In this document: positions 1 to 11,309 of the stretch, piece after piece
Layout of the letters: each line of letters begins with the position of its first letter
Numbering within the stretch: the first letter of the stretch is position 1
DNA from: Calendula officinalis
Lineage: Eukaryota; Streptophyta; Magnoliopsida; Asterales; Asteraceae
Assembly: GCA_963853835.1 (NCBI GenBank)
Contig: OY970824.1
Coordinates: 74,286,372 to 74,350,371, forward strand
Direction of reading: 5' to 3'
DNA: 64,000 nucleotides
Notes under the pieces: generated by a model
What the model saw: the letters and a program-made list of their open reading frames with translations, nothing else
What the model was told of the DNA's origin: nothing
The model's database searches: none
Translations under genes and position numbers: made by a program

Positions 1-226
1 AGGTGGTGCAAGAAAATTATTACATCAATAATTATATATGTGGAATAAAAATTAAAAATAGAGATTTTATTTGATACCGGAAATTAAACGTTGACATCAA
101 TTCCACACGTAACAACAAACCAATGACAATTATAGCTGGTTAACGAAGTCTTTGATGCAATAATGAGTTGTTTGGTACATTGCAATATAAGAGAATAAAA
201 AAATGAGAGGAAAAATGAATGTTGAC

Positions 227-615
227 CTGAGAAAGCAGCCATCAAGTACGGCTCGAGCACCGTTGGCAATAGCGCAGGAACGTATTTCCGTATCGGCGAA
301 ATCAAAACAGGCGACACAATCAGGTGTTGACATGTAGTTCCGGCATTGAGCCAATACATAAACCGGCTCTGAATTTCTGGTCTGCTCTGAGGTCGCAAAG
401 TGGGTGTTATTGTTCAATAACTGTCTACGGACGTCTATGAAACTTTGGTTAAGATTGCTGAAGAAATTCTGGATGTTAGTCACGTTCAGTTGGCTGCAAG
501 ACCTGATTAGTACGTTTGTTTGTGGCTGTGATCTCACCGGAATTGTGAGGAACACCATCGACACAAAGGCAACCGCCACCATCATCTGCCACCGGTTGTA
601 CCACCACCTACTCAT
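227..615 (-). CDS. Cysteine-rich receptor-like kinase (DUF26/Gnk2), first exon, partial gene
   Basis: The exon starts at the ATG at 615 and encodes about 129 residues. A basic, hydrophobic signal peptide of about 30 residues (MSRWWYNRWQMM, then a hydrophobic run ending near VRSQ) leads into one DUF26 domain. Its diagnostic C-x8-C-x2-C is CRNYMSTPDCVAC, followed by the typical DGCFLR ending. The exon stops at AG|GT (donor at 226-225) in phase 2, the usual DUF26 position just before Y-D-N-Y. The next exons would lie left of base 1, so the second DUF26, membrane segment and kinase are not seen. CRK proteins sit in the plasma membrane with DUF26 outside and an intracellular Ser/Thr kinase. A kinase-less secreted DUF26 protein is the alternative. 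The exon has no stops or frameshifts and resembles exon 1 of the CRK pseudogene at 10.3 kb. Confidence 0.85.
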
Positions 616-680
616 GGCTCCTTCTTTGTTTCTTGCTACAAAGTGGATTCTAGACTTGGTGATGACTTCGGTGGGTACTA

Positions 681-689
681 ATTATATAA
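681..689 (-). promoter_or_regulatory. Candidate TATA box of the CRK gene
   Basis: On the minus strand this reads TTATATAAT, about 66 bp upstream of the CRK start codon at 615. The same nine bases form the gene-proximal target duplication of the MITE at 690-885, so that element apparently inserted into the TATA region. The position suits a core promoter, but transcription is not shown. Confidence 0.5.
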
Positions 690-885
690 GGGATTTGCTA
701 ACCATTGCCCTTAGGGCAATGGTTAAGAGTTGATAAAGTGGTTTATGTACAATTTAGGATGCATAACTACTCAAAGGTGGTTATTAAAATGCATGGGGGT
801 GGTTTTTTATTAGTTTATGTACAATGATTTTAAGCCAACAAAAATTTCTTAACCATTGCCCTAAGGGCAATGGTTAGCATTTTCC
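690..885. mobile_element. Mutator-like MITE with 9-bp target duplication
   Basis: A 196-bp element flanked by the perfect 9-bp repeat ATTATATAA (681-689 and 886-894). The termini are inverted repeats of about 39 bp. Each carries its own palindrome (CTAACCATTGCCC, then TTAGGGCAATGG). A 9-bp duplication is the hallmark of Mutator-like insertion. It carries no coding sequence and lies in the 5' flank of the CRK gene. Confidence 0.8.
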
Positions 886-920
886 ATTATATAAAGAAGC
901 AGACATTGACTAAGAGATGA

Positions 921-927
921 ATCCTTT

Positions 928-961
<34 letters not shown>

Positions 962-962
962 T
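921..962. repeat. AT-rich trinucleotide microsatellite
   Basis: A run of about 40 bp of AAT/TAA repeats next to the foldback element at 968. A shorter run follows that element at 1177-1198, so the element probably inserted into, or expanded with, the microsatellite. Confidence 0.8.
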
Positions 963-967
963 TTATA

Positions 968-1176
968 AGGGTTTTTCTAACGTATGCCCCTGTGGCATAC
1001 GATAAAGGCAATTAATGAAGCAGTGATTTCCTTTTAAACATAAAGACGTATTAAATGCATCTTCTAAAAATTATAGGAGTTAGAGTTCATTAATGTTATT
1101 CAATATATATTAGGAAATTACTGCTTCATTGAATGCCGTTATCGTATGCCCCAGGGGCATACGTTAGAAAAACCCT
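968..1176. mobile_element. Foldback MITE with terminal palindromes
   Basis: The inverted arms are about 75 bp each. They start AGGGTTTTTCTAACGTATGC at the left and end with its complement at the right. Each arm contains a mini-palindrome (CGTATGCCCC followed by GGCATACG). The design matches the MITE at 690-885, which suggests the same superfamily, probably Mutator-like. The flanks are an AAT microsatellite, so no target duplication can be read with confidence. Confidence 0.65.
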
Positions 1177-1904
1177 AATAATAATAATAATAATAATGTT
1201 TTTCCAAATAATAATAATAGAAATGGGATCGGGTGAAACTTAAAATTTGGTGAAAACTGTGAGGACAAATTTTAGCCTCATGATTGAAAAAATAAATGAC
1301 CAAGATTCATTTTTGTTAATCATCAAAATCTCACTAGATAATATGGCATTTTGATAATTATTTGTGAGATATTGAATGTTTTTTTATAAAGGGTAAAAAT
1401 TATAATTGTAAAATTGGTAATTAAAAATCCAAATCAGTGACCATGCGCCAGAAATTGTTCCTCACCCACTCTCCAACACGTGTCACGTTGTGATTGGATA
1501 GCCCCTTTTATATTTCCACCACTTATGTTTTTTTGGCTATATATTTTTTTTTTAAATTTCTGAAAAAATTAAAGTTTTTAAAATTAAAATCTCTATGAAA
1601 TGAGAATAGCAATGAAAATTTGAAAAAAAAAAACAAATATTTTAGATTATTTTATTATTTTTAGATCATTATCAATTTTGAAAAAAATATAATTTTGGAT
1701 TATTTTTTAATTATGGATTATTTTATTTAATTTTGCATCTTAGTTAAGTTTTGGATCATTTTGTAATTATTAGATCATTGTTAATCTTGTATAACTAAAA
1801 GCCCATGATGAAAATACCCTTAATGAACACGATTGATTGAAAATTGTTATCGTAATCCTTACTGATTTTTGAGTCCTTACCGAATTCTAACACAATGGTC
1901 GTTC
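1177..1904. other. AT-rich intergenic stretch
   Basis: I see no gene, RNA or element with defined ends here. It contains a short AAT run at its start and long A/T tracts near 1540-1640. One less AT-rich patch near 1440-1510 (with ACACGTGTCACG) could hold a G-box-like motif. Confidence 0.5.

Positions 1905-1973
<69 letters not shown>
1905..1973. repeat. (AAT)23 microsatellite
   Basis: An uninterrupted trinucleotide run of about 69 bp, likely to be length-polymorphic. Confidence 0.95.
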
Positions 1974-1974
<1 letters not shown>

Positions 1975-2013
1975 TTTACACATACATGTACCACATCCAT
2001 TGAATTAGTCATA

Positions 2014-2326
2014 CTTCCTCCGATTCAAAATAAGTGCTACACTTTGGGTTTCACAGTTTTTAAGGCAAAAGATTATAATGATGGTTAAATTAGATTAATT
2101 GAATGGTTAGTTGATAATGGGTCCCACACCTTTTGAATAAAGTGGGGTTAATGAAGTTTAAAAGTAAAAAGTAAGGGTAAATGAGTCATTTCACTTTATT
2201 AAAGTAGATAGTTAGTGGGTGTGGGTCCTATTATATTTTGCCAAATAAGGTAAGTTTTCAAAGTGTATCACTTATTTTGAATTATCCAAAAAGAAAAGTG
2301 TTGCACTTATTTTGAATCGGAGGAAG
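2014..2326. mobile_element. Stowaway-like MITE (CTTCCTCCG subgroup)
   Basis: A 313-bp element with TA on both sides (2012-2013 and 2327-2328). The left end reads CTTCCTCCGATTCAAAATAA and the right end is its complement. The TA duplication and CTCCNTCCG-type terminus are typical of Tc1/mariner Stowaway MITEs. Relatives occur at 33611, 36447 and 41672. Confidence 0.85.
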
Positions 2327-3239
2327 TATAAGTTATGACAGCTCAATTTTTCCACCAGAAGACTTCATATAGTGGCGGTCAACTTGAATTTATCATTCAA
2401 TTTTTCCTTATGGATTTAATTTTGTGGTTTTGAATTCCACTCACGTATATTAATTTGAGATTTTATGAAATTTAATTTCCTCGGCACGGAATATACATTT
2501 TTATTTAGTTTAATGATTTGAAAATCGGACACGACACTAAACCGGCCGTCTTATACGCACGTAGTGGTAAAAGGGTAGACAATGACTGAAATGTGTTTGA
2601 AAAATAGTCTCCCCATTATTGTACTTTCAAAAAGTAATTCACTCACCTATTTTCAAATTAACCTAAGTATATACGTATACTAGGTTATGACCCGTGAAAA
2701 ATCACGGGCTGTGAATAATTTTATTAACGTAATATTTATAGAATACAAAAATTAGTCGTTAATTGCATGATTATTACATATACGATATGAAAATATGTAA
2801 TGCTTATATAAATAGAGTCACAAGCAAATATGATAATAGAGTTTTTATTTGATGTACTTCAGGGTCACAGTAAAAAAAAATAGAATTTTTTTTTTTAAAC
2901 TTTAATATCTCTAATTAGGATTAGGGTCAATACAGTAACCTGTAATGTGTTAGCAACCCTAAAATTAAGGTCAAAGTAAAATATCAGTTTTAGTGCTAGA
3001 GAATCTGCTATATGATAAAGAAAAACATGAACAAAAATCTAGCCATTGTGTATTACCATCATTACCTGGGCTGCATTGGTAATTCTATGATAGTCAAACT
3101 TAAATTTTATACATACACATTAAAAGGTCAAAGTTTGACTATAAAACTCAAGACTTTATGCAAATACATTAAAATCAATAGGTGATAGCAGTTAATCAAG
3201 TTTTGAGCTGCTGGTATAAAATTTTATAGGTATTCATGC

Positions 3240-3322
3240 ATAAAATTAATCCTACGTACTCATGTAAGAAATAAAATTAATCCTACGTACTCATGTAAGA
3301 AATAAAATTAATCCTACGTACC
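3240..3322. repeat. 31-bp tandem repeat, nearly three copies
   Basis: The unit ATAAAATTAATCCTACGTAC plus 11 further bases repeats exactly at 3240 and 3271, with a partial third copy from 3302. The third copy runs into the donor site of the CIPK-like exon fragment, so the duplication affected the intron just after it. Confidence 0.9.
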
Positions 3323-3490
3323 TTATGAAATTCTAAAAGTATCTCCTTTAGCTTTTTGTACTTCAATCATGTGAAGTGATGATGATACTCCAAATACCTG
3401 AATAATTATTAAAAAGAAAATCATTCACAAGTAAGTGATTATTCATGACAATATCATACCTCAGTAGCAATATTGAGTTTTCCTTTTCTC
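3322..3490 (-). pseudogene. Captured CIPK (CBL-interacting kinase) exon fragments, C-terminal domain
   Basis: Two minus-strand exon pieces are visible. The piece at 3490-3460 encodes RKGKLNIATE and is bounded by TTAG and GAG|GTATG. The piece at 3397-3322 encodes VFGVSSSLHMIEVQKAKGDT and then, after one inserted T near 3337, LEFHK before AAG|GTACG. Motifs of the type ATE-F-V-x-SL-x-M-x-EV-x-KAKGDTLEFHK are characteristic of the C-terminal KA1-like region of SnRK3/CIPK kinases, which act with CBL calcium sensors. No kinase domain is seen. Intact splice signals show the piece was copied from genomic DNA. The frameshift and lack of other exons show it is dead. It lies inside the proposed Helitron. 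Confidence 0.7.
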
Positions 3491-3713
3491 CTAATTTTAA
3501 TATTTTGAAGTCTTAACTAAGGTGAAAAACAAAGAAACAAAAATAATCATCCAAAACCAATTAGTTTTTCTTGTGCACATCAAAACCAGATTAAGTGAAC
3601 AGGTCAAATAATGCACATGAACCAGATTAAGTGATCTGGTGCAAATCTACAAAGCTCATGCATCCAACGTAATAACATGTGGATTCAAATTTTTTTTGAC
3701 TTTATATAGTATA

Positions 3714-6700
3714 CACTAGTACAAAAATAACTTTTAGCCACGGTTTTTTTAAACAGTCCTGCCACGGTTTGGCATGTTTATGTGGCTAAATGTCACAAAT
3801 AATGATCTAATGTTGTTTTAGCCACATTTTAACTAAATTACTGTGACAATTACAAATTAGGTTTGAACACTTTAACCACAGTTTAACATGATAAACGTGT
3901 CTATTGCTAGCCACGGTCATGTAGCGTGGCCAAATGTCAGACTTTTCGCCATGATTTTTTTGTTAAAATGTGACATTATTTTGTCACGGTTAATACGTGA
4001 GGCGAAAGACACATATTTAGCCACATGAGTCAACTGTTTGTGTGTCCAAAAATTGATATCCATTCGCCACATTAATTCATTGTTGTTGAAAGAAGTATAT
4101 AGACACGGTCCTTATTGTGTGTGTCATGTGGCTATACGGTAAACAATAGTCACTCGGAAATTTCTTTTGTGTGTGTGGCTATATGATGAATATTTGCCAT
4201 ATTCTAATCCAAGTCACGATAAAACTAAAATTGTGTGTGGCTATAACCTATATAATAGCAATGGTAAAGGTAAAGTTAAAATTTTGTCTCTATAATTTGT
4301 TTATAACCACGATCTAATTGTATATGAATGTGTATCTACAAGTAGCAAATTGTCACGTTAATAATGTTAAATATGCTTAAATCTTATCAGGGGTCACATA
4401 TATGTGATAACGACTTATGTGGCTAAAGGGTAAACAATAGCCATGATTAAGTCCTTGTTGTTGAAAGTCAGTATACGACCACAATCATTATTATGTGTGT
4501 CGTGTGGCTATACAAGAGACAATAGCCACATATTTCAAAATTTATAATTTATATTTTTTTCTTTATATATAAAAGGGAAAAAAACCTAGCACTGTTGCCC
4601 ATTTCCATCTCACCCTCTTGTGTACGTATGATGAAACCCTACAGCCGCAGATCGAATGAAACCCTTTTGCTCTTTCTCTCTTCGAATTCATCCTGCAAAT
4701 AGACTAATCTTCACCAACATCCTGCGAACCGATTGCCTTCTTCATCAATGTAAGTCTTTTTAATAGTTTTAATAGCTCTTGTAGTTTTTACAGCCTGCGA
4801 ATCGATCATTAATATTGCGACACTGTAATCGATAATGATAGTCGACAATTAAAGCTTTTGAATCAAAGCTTCTGAATAATGAAATTAGTTTATTTTAGTT
4901 TCAATACTGTAATCATAGTTGGCAGAGACCTATTTTAGCAACGACTAAATACATAAGTTATGGTGCGCTACAGGGGAACAATGTTCGGTGCTCGCAGAGA
5001 TGTACGTCTTACTAGTTGTGATGCGTTGTATTATGGGTAATACATTCACTAAGCATAGAATGGATGACGCTCACTTTAATTTCGGTGATCTTAAAGGGGC
5101 TTTAGCAATGCCTAAAGAGATGTTGATCGGATTCTTTCTTCAGCACTCGGTTAGTTTTTGCCAAAATATTGCTTCATTGGTTTATTAACTTTTTTGTTGA
5201 TTATACTAGCAGGAGAAAACAGTTTAAATCTAGTGGTGTACAGATGACCTTACTTCAGATAAAAAAATGTAAGTAGTTAAATGATGTTTTGAGTATTTTA
5301 TTGCAGGTAATGCCGTTTATCAACATTTTCAGTCAGTAGAATTTTAAAATTTTGCCTTCATAATATGCTGCTGGTTTGATATTGGTTGGTTGCTGCCTTC
5401 GGGTGCATAAACTCCACTATTTTCTAGCTTTATTACCTTTTGAGTACTTATAATTTGGCTTATGTATACTGTTATTCTGATTCAGTTACCAATATGACCA
5501 CTTTTTTACTTTTACGAAATACTAGTATTATTCTGACCTACATTGCACGACATGTAGCTTTTTATAAGTGATATCATATATAGCTCTATATTATATGGCA
5601 CACATAGTTAAATTCCATTATTTTTGTATTTTTCTTCAGGGGAAATGTGGCTTTATCAATATTATTGACTGCTGCAAGCAATGGCTCTCCTGAGTTTGGT
5701 ACCGCACTTTTCTGTTTTATGCTTTTAAGTTTTTTAAAATAAATGTAGTTTTAAACAAGTTTTCTTGTTTGGGATACGTTTACTATGAACCCAACAAATT
5801 AAACTCTTTTAATTGAAACAAAATTTATGTCGGAACTACAACAATTTTTTACTCAAGATAACGAAATACATGGTTTCAGGGAGAAGAAAAAACAACACAC
5901 GACGTTGAAAGATATGCAAAAGAAAACAAGGAGCAAATGTAAAACAACAAAGTAGGAATTGACACTAGTATTTAAGCATGTGATTAATACATGTGATTAA
6001 TAGCATTTTATTTTAGCGATATATGACTGTATGATTTAACTTTTCTAAAATATGAATAAAATCTAGTCACGTTTAAAATTTTGTTGTGGTTTTAAGTTGG
6101 AATACTTTATGGCCATAGTTTTAGTTCTTACATTAGCCACAAGGTATAAAAAACAGCGCGTCTAAAAATAAGATTATAGTTACACACAACATACCTACAT
6201 GTGGCTATATGGTAAATCTAAGTCACAGTGTCGAAAAAATGTGTGTCTAAAATGGGGTTATTGTCACAGTAAATATAATTACATGTGACCATATGGTATA
6301 TAATAGCCACATTTTATATATAGTTATGTGTCTACAATTAGATATATGGTCACCACCAACATAATTGCATGTGGCTATATGGTAACCATTAGCCACATTA
6401 CATAAAAATAGTGTCTCTAAAAGTAGGATTACAATAAGTGCCACTTTAACTATTTGTGGCTATATAGTACAAAATAGCCACGATTGTATGTATAATTACT
6501 TGTCTACAACTGGACTTGTGGTCACCACAACATAACTAAAAGTGGCTATATTGTGACCATTAGCCACAATATATAAAATGTAGTGTCTCTAAAACTAGAA
6601 TTATAACCACTGCCACTTTAATTATATGTGGCTATACATTACGAAATAGCCACGATTGTATGTATAATTATGTGTCCATAATAGGGCTTATGGTCACCAC

Positions 6701-7001
6701 CACCATAACTTTATGTGGCTATATGGTGGCCTATAGTCATGGTGTATAAAATATAGTGTCTCTAGAAGTAGGATTATAACTACTACCATTTTAATTATAC
6801 GTGGCTATATAGTACAAATAGCCACCATTGTATGTTATGGCTATACTTTTCATATGATATGGCCACTACAATTTAGCGTGGCCATATGCGTACTTTAAAA
6901 CGCGAGACAATAGACTACGCTTTTGATGTAAAATAAAACTGTGGCCAATGATATATAGCCACGGTTTTTTGTTGTGGCGATATGTGTTTTTTGTACTAGT
7001 G
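3714..7001. mobile_element. CACTA (En/Spm) element, non-autonomous, complete ends
   Basis: A 3288-bp element with 14-bp perfect terminal inverted repeats CACTAGTACAAAAA and a 3-bp target duplication ATA (3711-3713 and 7002-7004). Both subterminal regions (3740-4540 and 6090-6990) contain many copies of GTGGCTAT / ATAGCCAC in both orientations. Such repeats are the transposase-binding arrays of this superfamily. I recognise no transposase. Confidence 0.92.
4561..5958 (+). other. Cryptic spliced transcription unit inside the CACTA element
   Basis: Between the two subterminal arrays the sequence loses the GTGGCTAT repeats and looks gene-like. There is a TATA motif (TATATATAAAAGG, near 4565) and a pyrimidine-rich leader ending in a donor (AAT|GTAAGT, 4750). 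An open stretch at 4988-5188 contains GNTFTKHRMDDAHF. Exon-like pieces follow an AG acceptor near 5641 (GNVALSILLTAASNGSPEF) and another near 5881 (EEKTTHDVERYAKENKEQM, then stop). I recognise none of these peptides. It could be a captured host gene or a decayed element gene. Confidence 0.35.
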
Positions 7002-8084
7002 ATAGTTTTAATAGAAAAAAATAGGCTTTTTATCTGATCTATAAAATTTACAAACTTCGTGCTTAAAAGAGTGTACCTTTTTAAACACATTTGTAATACA
7101 TACTCCGCACAAACAGTAAATTAACAAATTAATTACACAATTATAGTTAATCAAAGATCTAGCACGAAGTTTTACTAAAAAAATCATAACAAAAACATAA
7201 AATTAAATAAAAAGTCACAAATTCATGAGACAAGAAACTTACTATAAAAAAAAGAAGAAAAATGCTTATGGCATATAATCGAACACATGGCATGCAATTA
7301 CGTGTTGTATTTGCCAAGAGTGAATAGAGGAGTCACAATCCCTGCATTAAGACTTTTGAAACAAAATATCAATAAAATTAGTAATTTGCTTTAATTAGTG
7401 TTTTTTAATCACACATGTTCAAATGAATTTGTCTTGCATCAAGATATTTAATGGAAGTCCCTCTGAACAATAATGTGATGCAAAATTTTATAACAGATTC
7501 CAATAAACAAACATGTAACTCTAACACCTCAATTTTTGCATTGGATTTATTCAGCAATGCTTTTTTGACATGTACAAAACAAAATAAAAATGAGTCTGTC
7601 TATTTATATGTGTTATCGAGATATATTAATGTACAGAATTCAAATTCATGAAAGGGGATGGAATGCAAATAAAATAATTGTAAGCTGAGTTCCCTTAAGA
7701 AATGCAAATAAAAGAAGAAGAAGAAAAAGTAATGAGAGACTTGGTTTACCACACGCAGTAAAAATGATGCCAAAGCAATTTATTCAATGGATGGAACTTA
7801 ACATGAACAAAATTAAACTCAAATAGTTATCTACTTATGAAATTGGTAGCTGTAAATTTATAACCAGAAAAATGTAGCTGAGTCCTGAACAATTGCATAT
7901 ACTTCAACATCAGAACAATTGATTCCTTCAAGATAATTAAAGAATCCATCCTAATCTTAGCACAAGAAAAGTGGTTAGAAAATATTTAACTTTTGACCAA
8001 ATTGAAGCTAAATTAATGAAATAATATATAAGATGAAAATAGTTCCAATTCTTATACATGACACGTCACCAAGTTAATATAAAT
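7002..8084. other. Helitron interior, no gene recognised
   Basis: AT-rich sequence between the CACTA element and the plastid fragment. A short open stretch at 7451-7651 has no features of a real protein. If the Helitron model is right, this is element-internal DNA. Confidence 0.5.
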
Positions 8085-8137
8085 TCTTATAAATTTAATT
8101 CCCGATTTCTATTTATTAATTAATAAGGTTAATTAAT

Positions 8138-8482
8138 ATGGGGGATTCCCTAAACTTTTTTTTTCATTTCATGATATTTTCAACTTTAGAGCATATATTA
8201 ACTCATATTTCCTTTTCTATTGTTTCAATTGTAATTACAATTCATTTGATAACCTTATTGGGCAATGAAATCATAAAACCGTATGATTCCTCAGAAAAAG
8301 GGATGATAGCTACTTTTTTATGTCTAACGGGATTATTAATCACTCGTTGGATTTATTCGGGCCATTTCCCGCTAAGTGATTTATATGAATCATTAATTTT
8401 TCTTTCATGTAGTTTCTCCCTTATTCATATAGTGCCTTATTTCAAAATAAAAAAAAATTATATTATATTTATTAGTTTATGA
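8138..8482 (+). pseudogene. ccsA: Plastid-derived ccsA fragment (NUPT)
   Basis: From the ATG at 8171 the reading frame encodes MIFSTLEHILTHISFSIVSI and continues to the motif GHFPLSDLYESLIFL. This is the N-terminus of plastid CcsA, the membrane protein for haem attachment during c-type cytochrome assembly. Only about 95 of some 320 residues remain. The frame ends in unrelated KKNYIIFISL and a stop. The conserved Trp in S-W-S-F-S has become Cys. The AT-rich leader from about 8085 also looks plastid-derived. No other plastid gene is adjacent, so this is a short nuclear insertion, not functional. Confidence 0.88.
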
Positions 8483-10342
8483 CTACTTGAACGTAACAAA
8501 GTCAATAAGCATGGCCTAACTGCTACAATGATATAGAATATGCTGCATAAAGTGTTCTATTTTCAAATGCAAAATTGATATAAACATTTGATCAAACACC
8601 TTGTAAGCATAATAGCATATAATCTTGATACCTCATCAAGCGAGCAACAACAAATCTCTTTTAATAAACACAAGGTAATTCCAGCTTTTAGTTGTGTTTA
8701 TGAATACACCATATAAATCAAAGAACATTTTGAAATTATATATATTTGAAAACACCATGTATATGTGGCGTTAATCAGGGCACACAATATGCATTTGCAT
8801 GCTCAAGTGCAATTGAAATGAATCATATGTAGTACAGGTCAAAATGGGTCAAACTGAAATGCTAAACATGACTGCTTTTTAAAAAAATATAGAAATATTC
8901 ACTCTCAAGGGCAACAATAGAATAGGAGGACGAAATGAAAGAAACCAAACCAACACAAACAGAACACAGATTTATATATAAATTAGTTATTTTTTCTTCT
9001 TTCAAGTTTGGTAAGAGTTTGTCACATATCATTATTCAAATCGTTCTTCGACTATTGAAAACCTAATAAAACAAAACTTGAATTATATAAACTGATGAGT
9101 TAAACACTTAAGCCTATGATTACTCAACAAACACATGAAAACAATTCAATGAAACATTCCGTCAAACACATGGTATGCATTCCATAAGAACACATGGTAT
9201 GCCTATGATTACGATATTTTAATGGAAAAGTAATTTGGGGTCGGAAAAAAAAAAAATCAACACCTTCTCATATCTCAAGTAAATGAGTTAAGGAAAATCA
9301 GATCATGATAAAATGTCAAATTATGAAAACTCACGAAATTAACATGAACACTTACAGGTTAAATGGGAACATGAAACTCTTTCATCAAAAGCTAGCTTAG
9401 TATCAGAGATGCTATATACGGCGGATCTGGTGGTGGAGATAGAGTCGGCAAGAGTCCGGTGAGATCGGTGAGAGAACTTTAGGGGAGAGGTGGTGGAGGG
9501 GGCAGACGTACAATAGGATTTCAAGGAAGTAAAATGGAATTAGGATTTCTTTTGCGGCAGTTTCTACTCATCCTACGATTTCGCATTGGCAGTTTTCAAT
9601 CGACATTAGCTGTAGATTAATTAGGGTGGGCGGGAAAATGAGAATGAGGAGGCTCTTGAGGATAACACGTGGCATTCAAAACCTTTGTTTATATATATAG
9701 ATAGATAAGATCTGTGCCGATGGTACTCTTCGGTTCACTTGCATCGCGAAACCAACGTTGTTGGCAACCTTTTTATTACCAGTATAAATACACACATCCA
9801 CTACTCAATAAATTCACACCTTTGCTACCACAACAACAATTCTTGTCAAATTTTTATACACTTTCATCACACATTTTCTTTCCATGCCTAAAGAAACAAT
9901 CAATCACAAGCTTACGATATGTTTTAAAATTTCATCGACTCTCTGATGTCGTCACTTGGTCCGCCCCGCAAAACAAGCAACCCATATTCAAGCAATATAT
10001 ATGACTTATTTTGCTATCAATTCACATGTTATAGTGGCTTTCTTTCTTTTGCCAAAAATTTCTAGCTACTAATCATTTTTCTTTAATAAAAAAAGGTATA
10101 TCCCATTATGTAAAATGACGATAACACCCTGTACACAACAACCAATTCCTCAATTGCATTGTTTCTACGTACCCCACATCCCACTTTGTTTTTGTGGCCA
10201 TTATGGAATATGACCAATTAATTGAGCTGAAGACTACAGTTATGATACCTAAAATAGAATATATTTCTTGCTCTTCCTCTCTTAGTTATTGGTAATCATA
10301 CAACCTTAGTTGTGGTAATGAGAAAAAAGACCCCAAGCCACC
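8483..10342. other. Intergenic, including the proposed Helitron 5' end
   Basis: No gene is recognised. From 9370 to 9650 a GC-richer patch holds GGTGGTGG-type runs and, on the minus strand, an open stretch ending at a possible donor (CCT|GTAAGT, near 9356). It could be an exon captured by the Helitron. From 9706 to 10342 the DNA lies upstream of the CRK pseudogene and contains a TATA-like AGTATAAATACAC at 9780, possibly an old promoter. Confidence 0.4.
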
Positions 10343-10844
10343 ATGGATTTCCGGCATGTAATGGTCATGATGATGGTGACTTCACAATCAGGTGATCATG
10401 ATAGGAACAACAGTCTTCTTAGAAAGTATTGTCGATCATATAAAGCAATGAATGGAGTGTTTTTCTTGAGCAACTTAAACACCGCCCTTTCTAGCATCCG
10501 AACACAATTATCCTGGAATACTATGCCTTTGCACAGGCTGTTAATAATGATGAATTCGTCTACACCTTCGCTCTGTGTAGGGAGTATCTCTCCACCTCCC
10601 AGTGTCTGACGCTGCAGCTAACGATACAAAAATCATGTGGGATTTCGTATAGTGGTAACGTAATTTATGATGATTGCAGTATCAGGTTAGTTTCAAATTT
10701 AATTGTGATTACATTTACTCCATTAATTTATTCATAATCATGCTTAATTACTGTGATTTGGTCAAATAGTGTTAAAACAGAGTTTAACTTGATCAAACCT
10801 CATCAGGATTCAGGACTATTTTTACAATCTTATCACTTTTCTAT

Positions 10845-10922
10845 CCTTCTTCTTCTTCTTCGATCTTCTTCTTCTTCTTCTTCTTCTTCGATCTTCTTCT
10901 TCTTCTTCTTCTTCTTCTTCAA
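10845..10922. repeat. (CTT)n microsatellite, interrupted
   Basis: A run of about 75 bp of CTT interrupted twice by CGAT, in intron 1 of the CRK pseudogene, upstream of the hAT insertion. Confidence 0.9.
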
Positions 10923-11309
10923 GAATGTCTGTCGATCTTCTTCACACCCCCACCTCCTGCAACTGGTTTAGGTGAAATCGGTCTACAATACAGCACTCTG
11001 CTAACAAAAATTAACTACTTCAAGAGTTCAAGGATGTCTTCTCACTTCCACTTCACACACACACACCCATTTGTTTGCATCGGAGCTTATTTCGTCGGAG
11101 GATACGTACCTTCTGTTGAAGATTTGCAGGAACTTGAAGATTCAAAAATGTAGATTGCACTTTAAAATTGAAGATCCAATTTAGGGTTTTTCGATTGGTC
11201 GACACTGGAGGCGGCGGTGGTTTCGAAGGTGGCAGCGGTGTTGAGGGAGAACAAGATATGAAGAAGGAAAGGAGGGGGAAGGTTAATGGTGGGGTTTGGT
11301 TAATTAAAC

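Larger units (their letters stand above)
2680..9705 (-). mobile_element. Probable non-autonomous Helitron with nested insertions
   Basis: On the minus strand the 3' end (2680-2712) is a hairpin, CCCGTG-loop-CACGGG, followed by CTAG and a host T, the classic Helitron CTRR terminus. The matching 5' terminus is inferred at 9705. It begins TCTATCTATATATATAAAC after a host A, with a CCACGTGTTATC box downstream as in many plant Helitrons. Removing the nested CACTA element (3714-7001) leaves about 3.7 kb. Inside are CIPK-like exon pieces (3322-3490), a plastid ccsA fragment and a 31-bp tandem repeat. I see no Rep/helicase. The 3' end is well supported. Pairing it with this 5' end is inference. Confidence 0.5.

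Noticed and set aside
404..733. Open frame of 109 codons on the plus strand
   Set aside because: It is antisense to the CRK first exon and runs into the MITE; composition is not protein-like.
3240..3322. CRISPR-like direct repeats
   Set aside because: The units are contiguous without spacers, and this is plant nuclear DNA.
7451..7651. 66-codon open frame
   Set aside because: No motif, no context and low-complexity AT-rich DNA inside the proposed Helitron.
9714..10004. 96-codon open frame
   Set aside because: Looks like leader or promoter DNA with a TATA-like motif; no recognisable domain.
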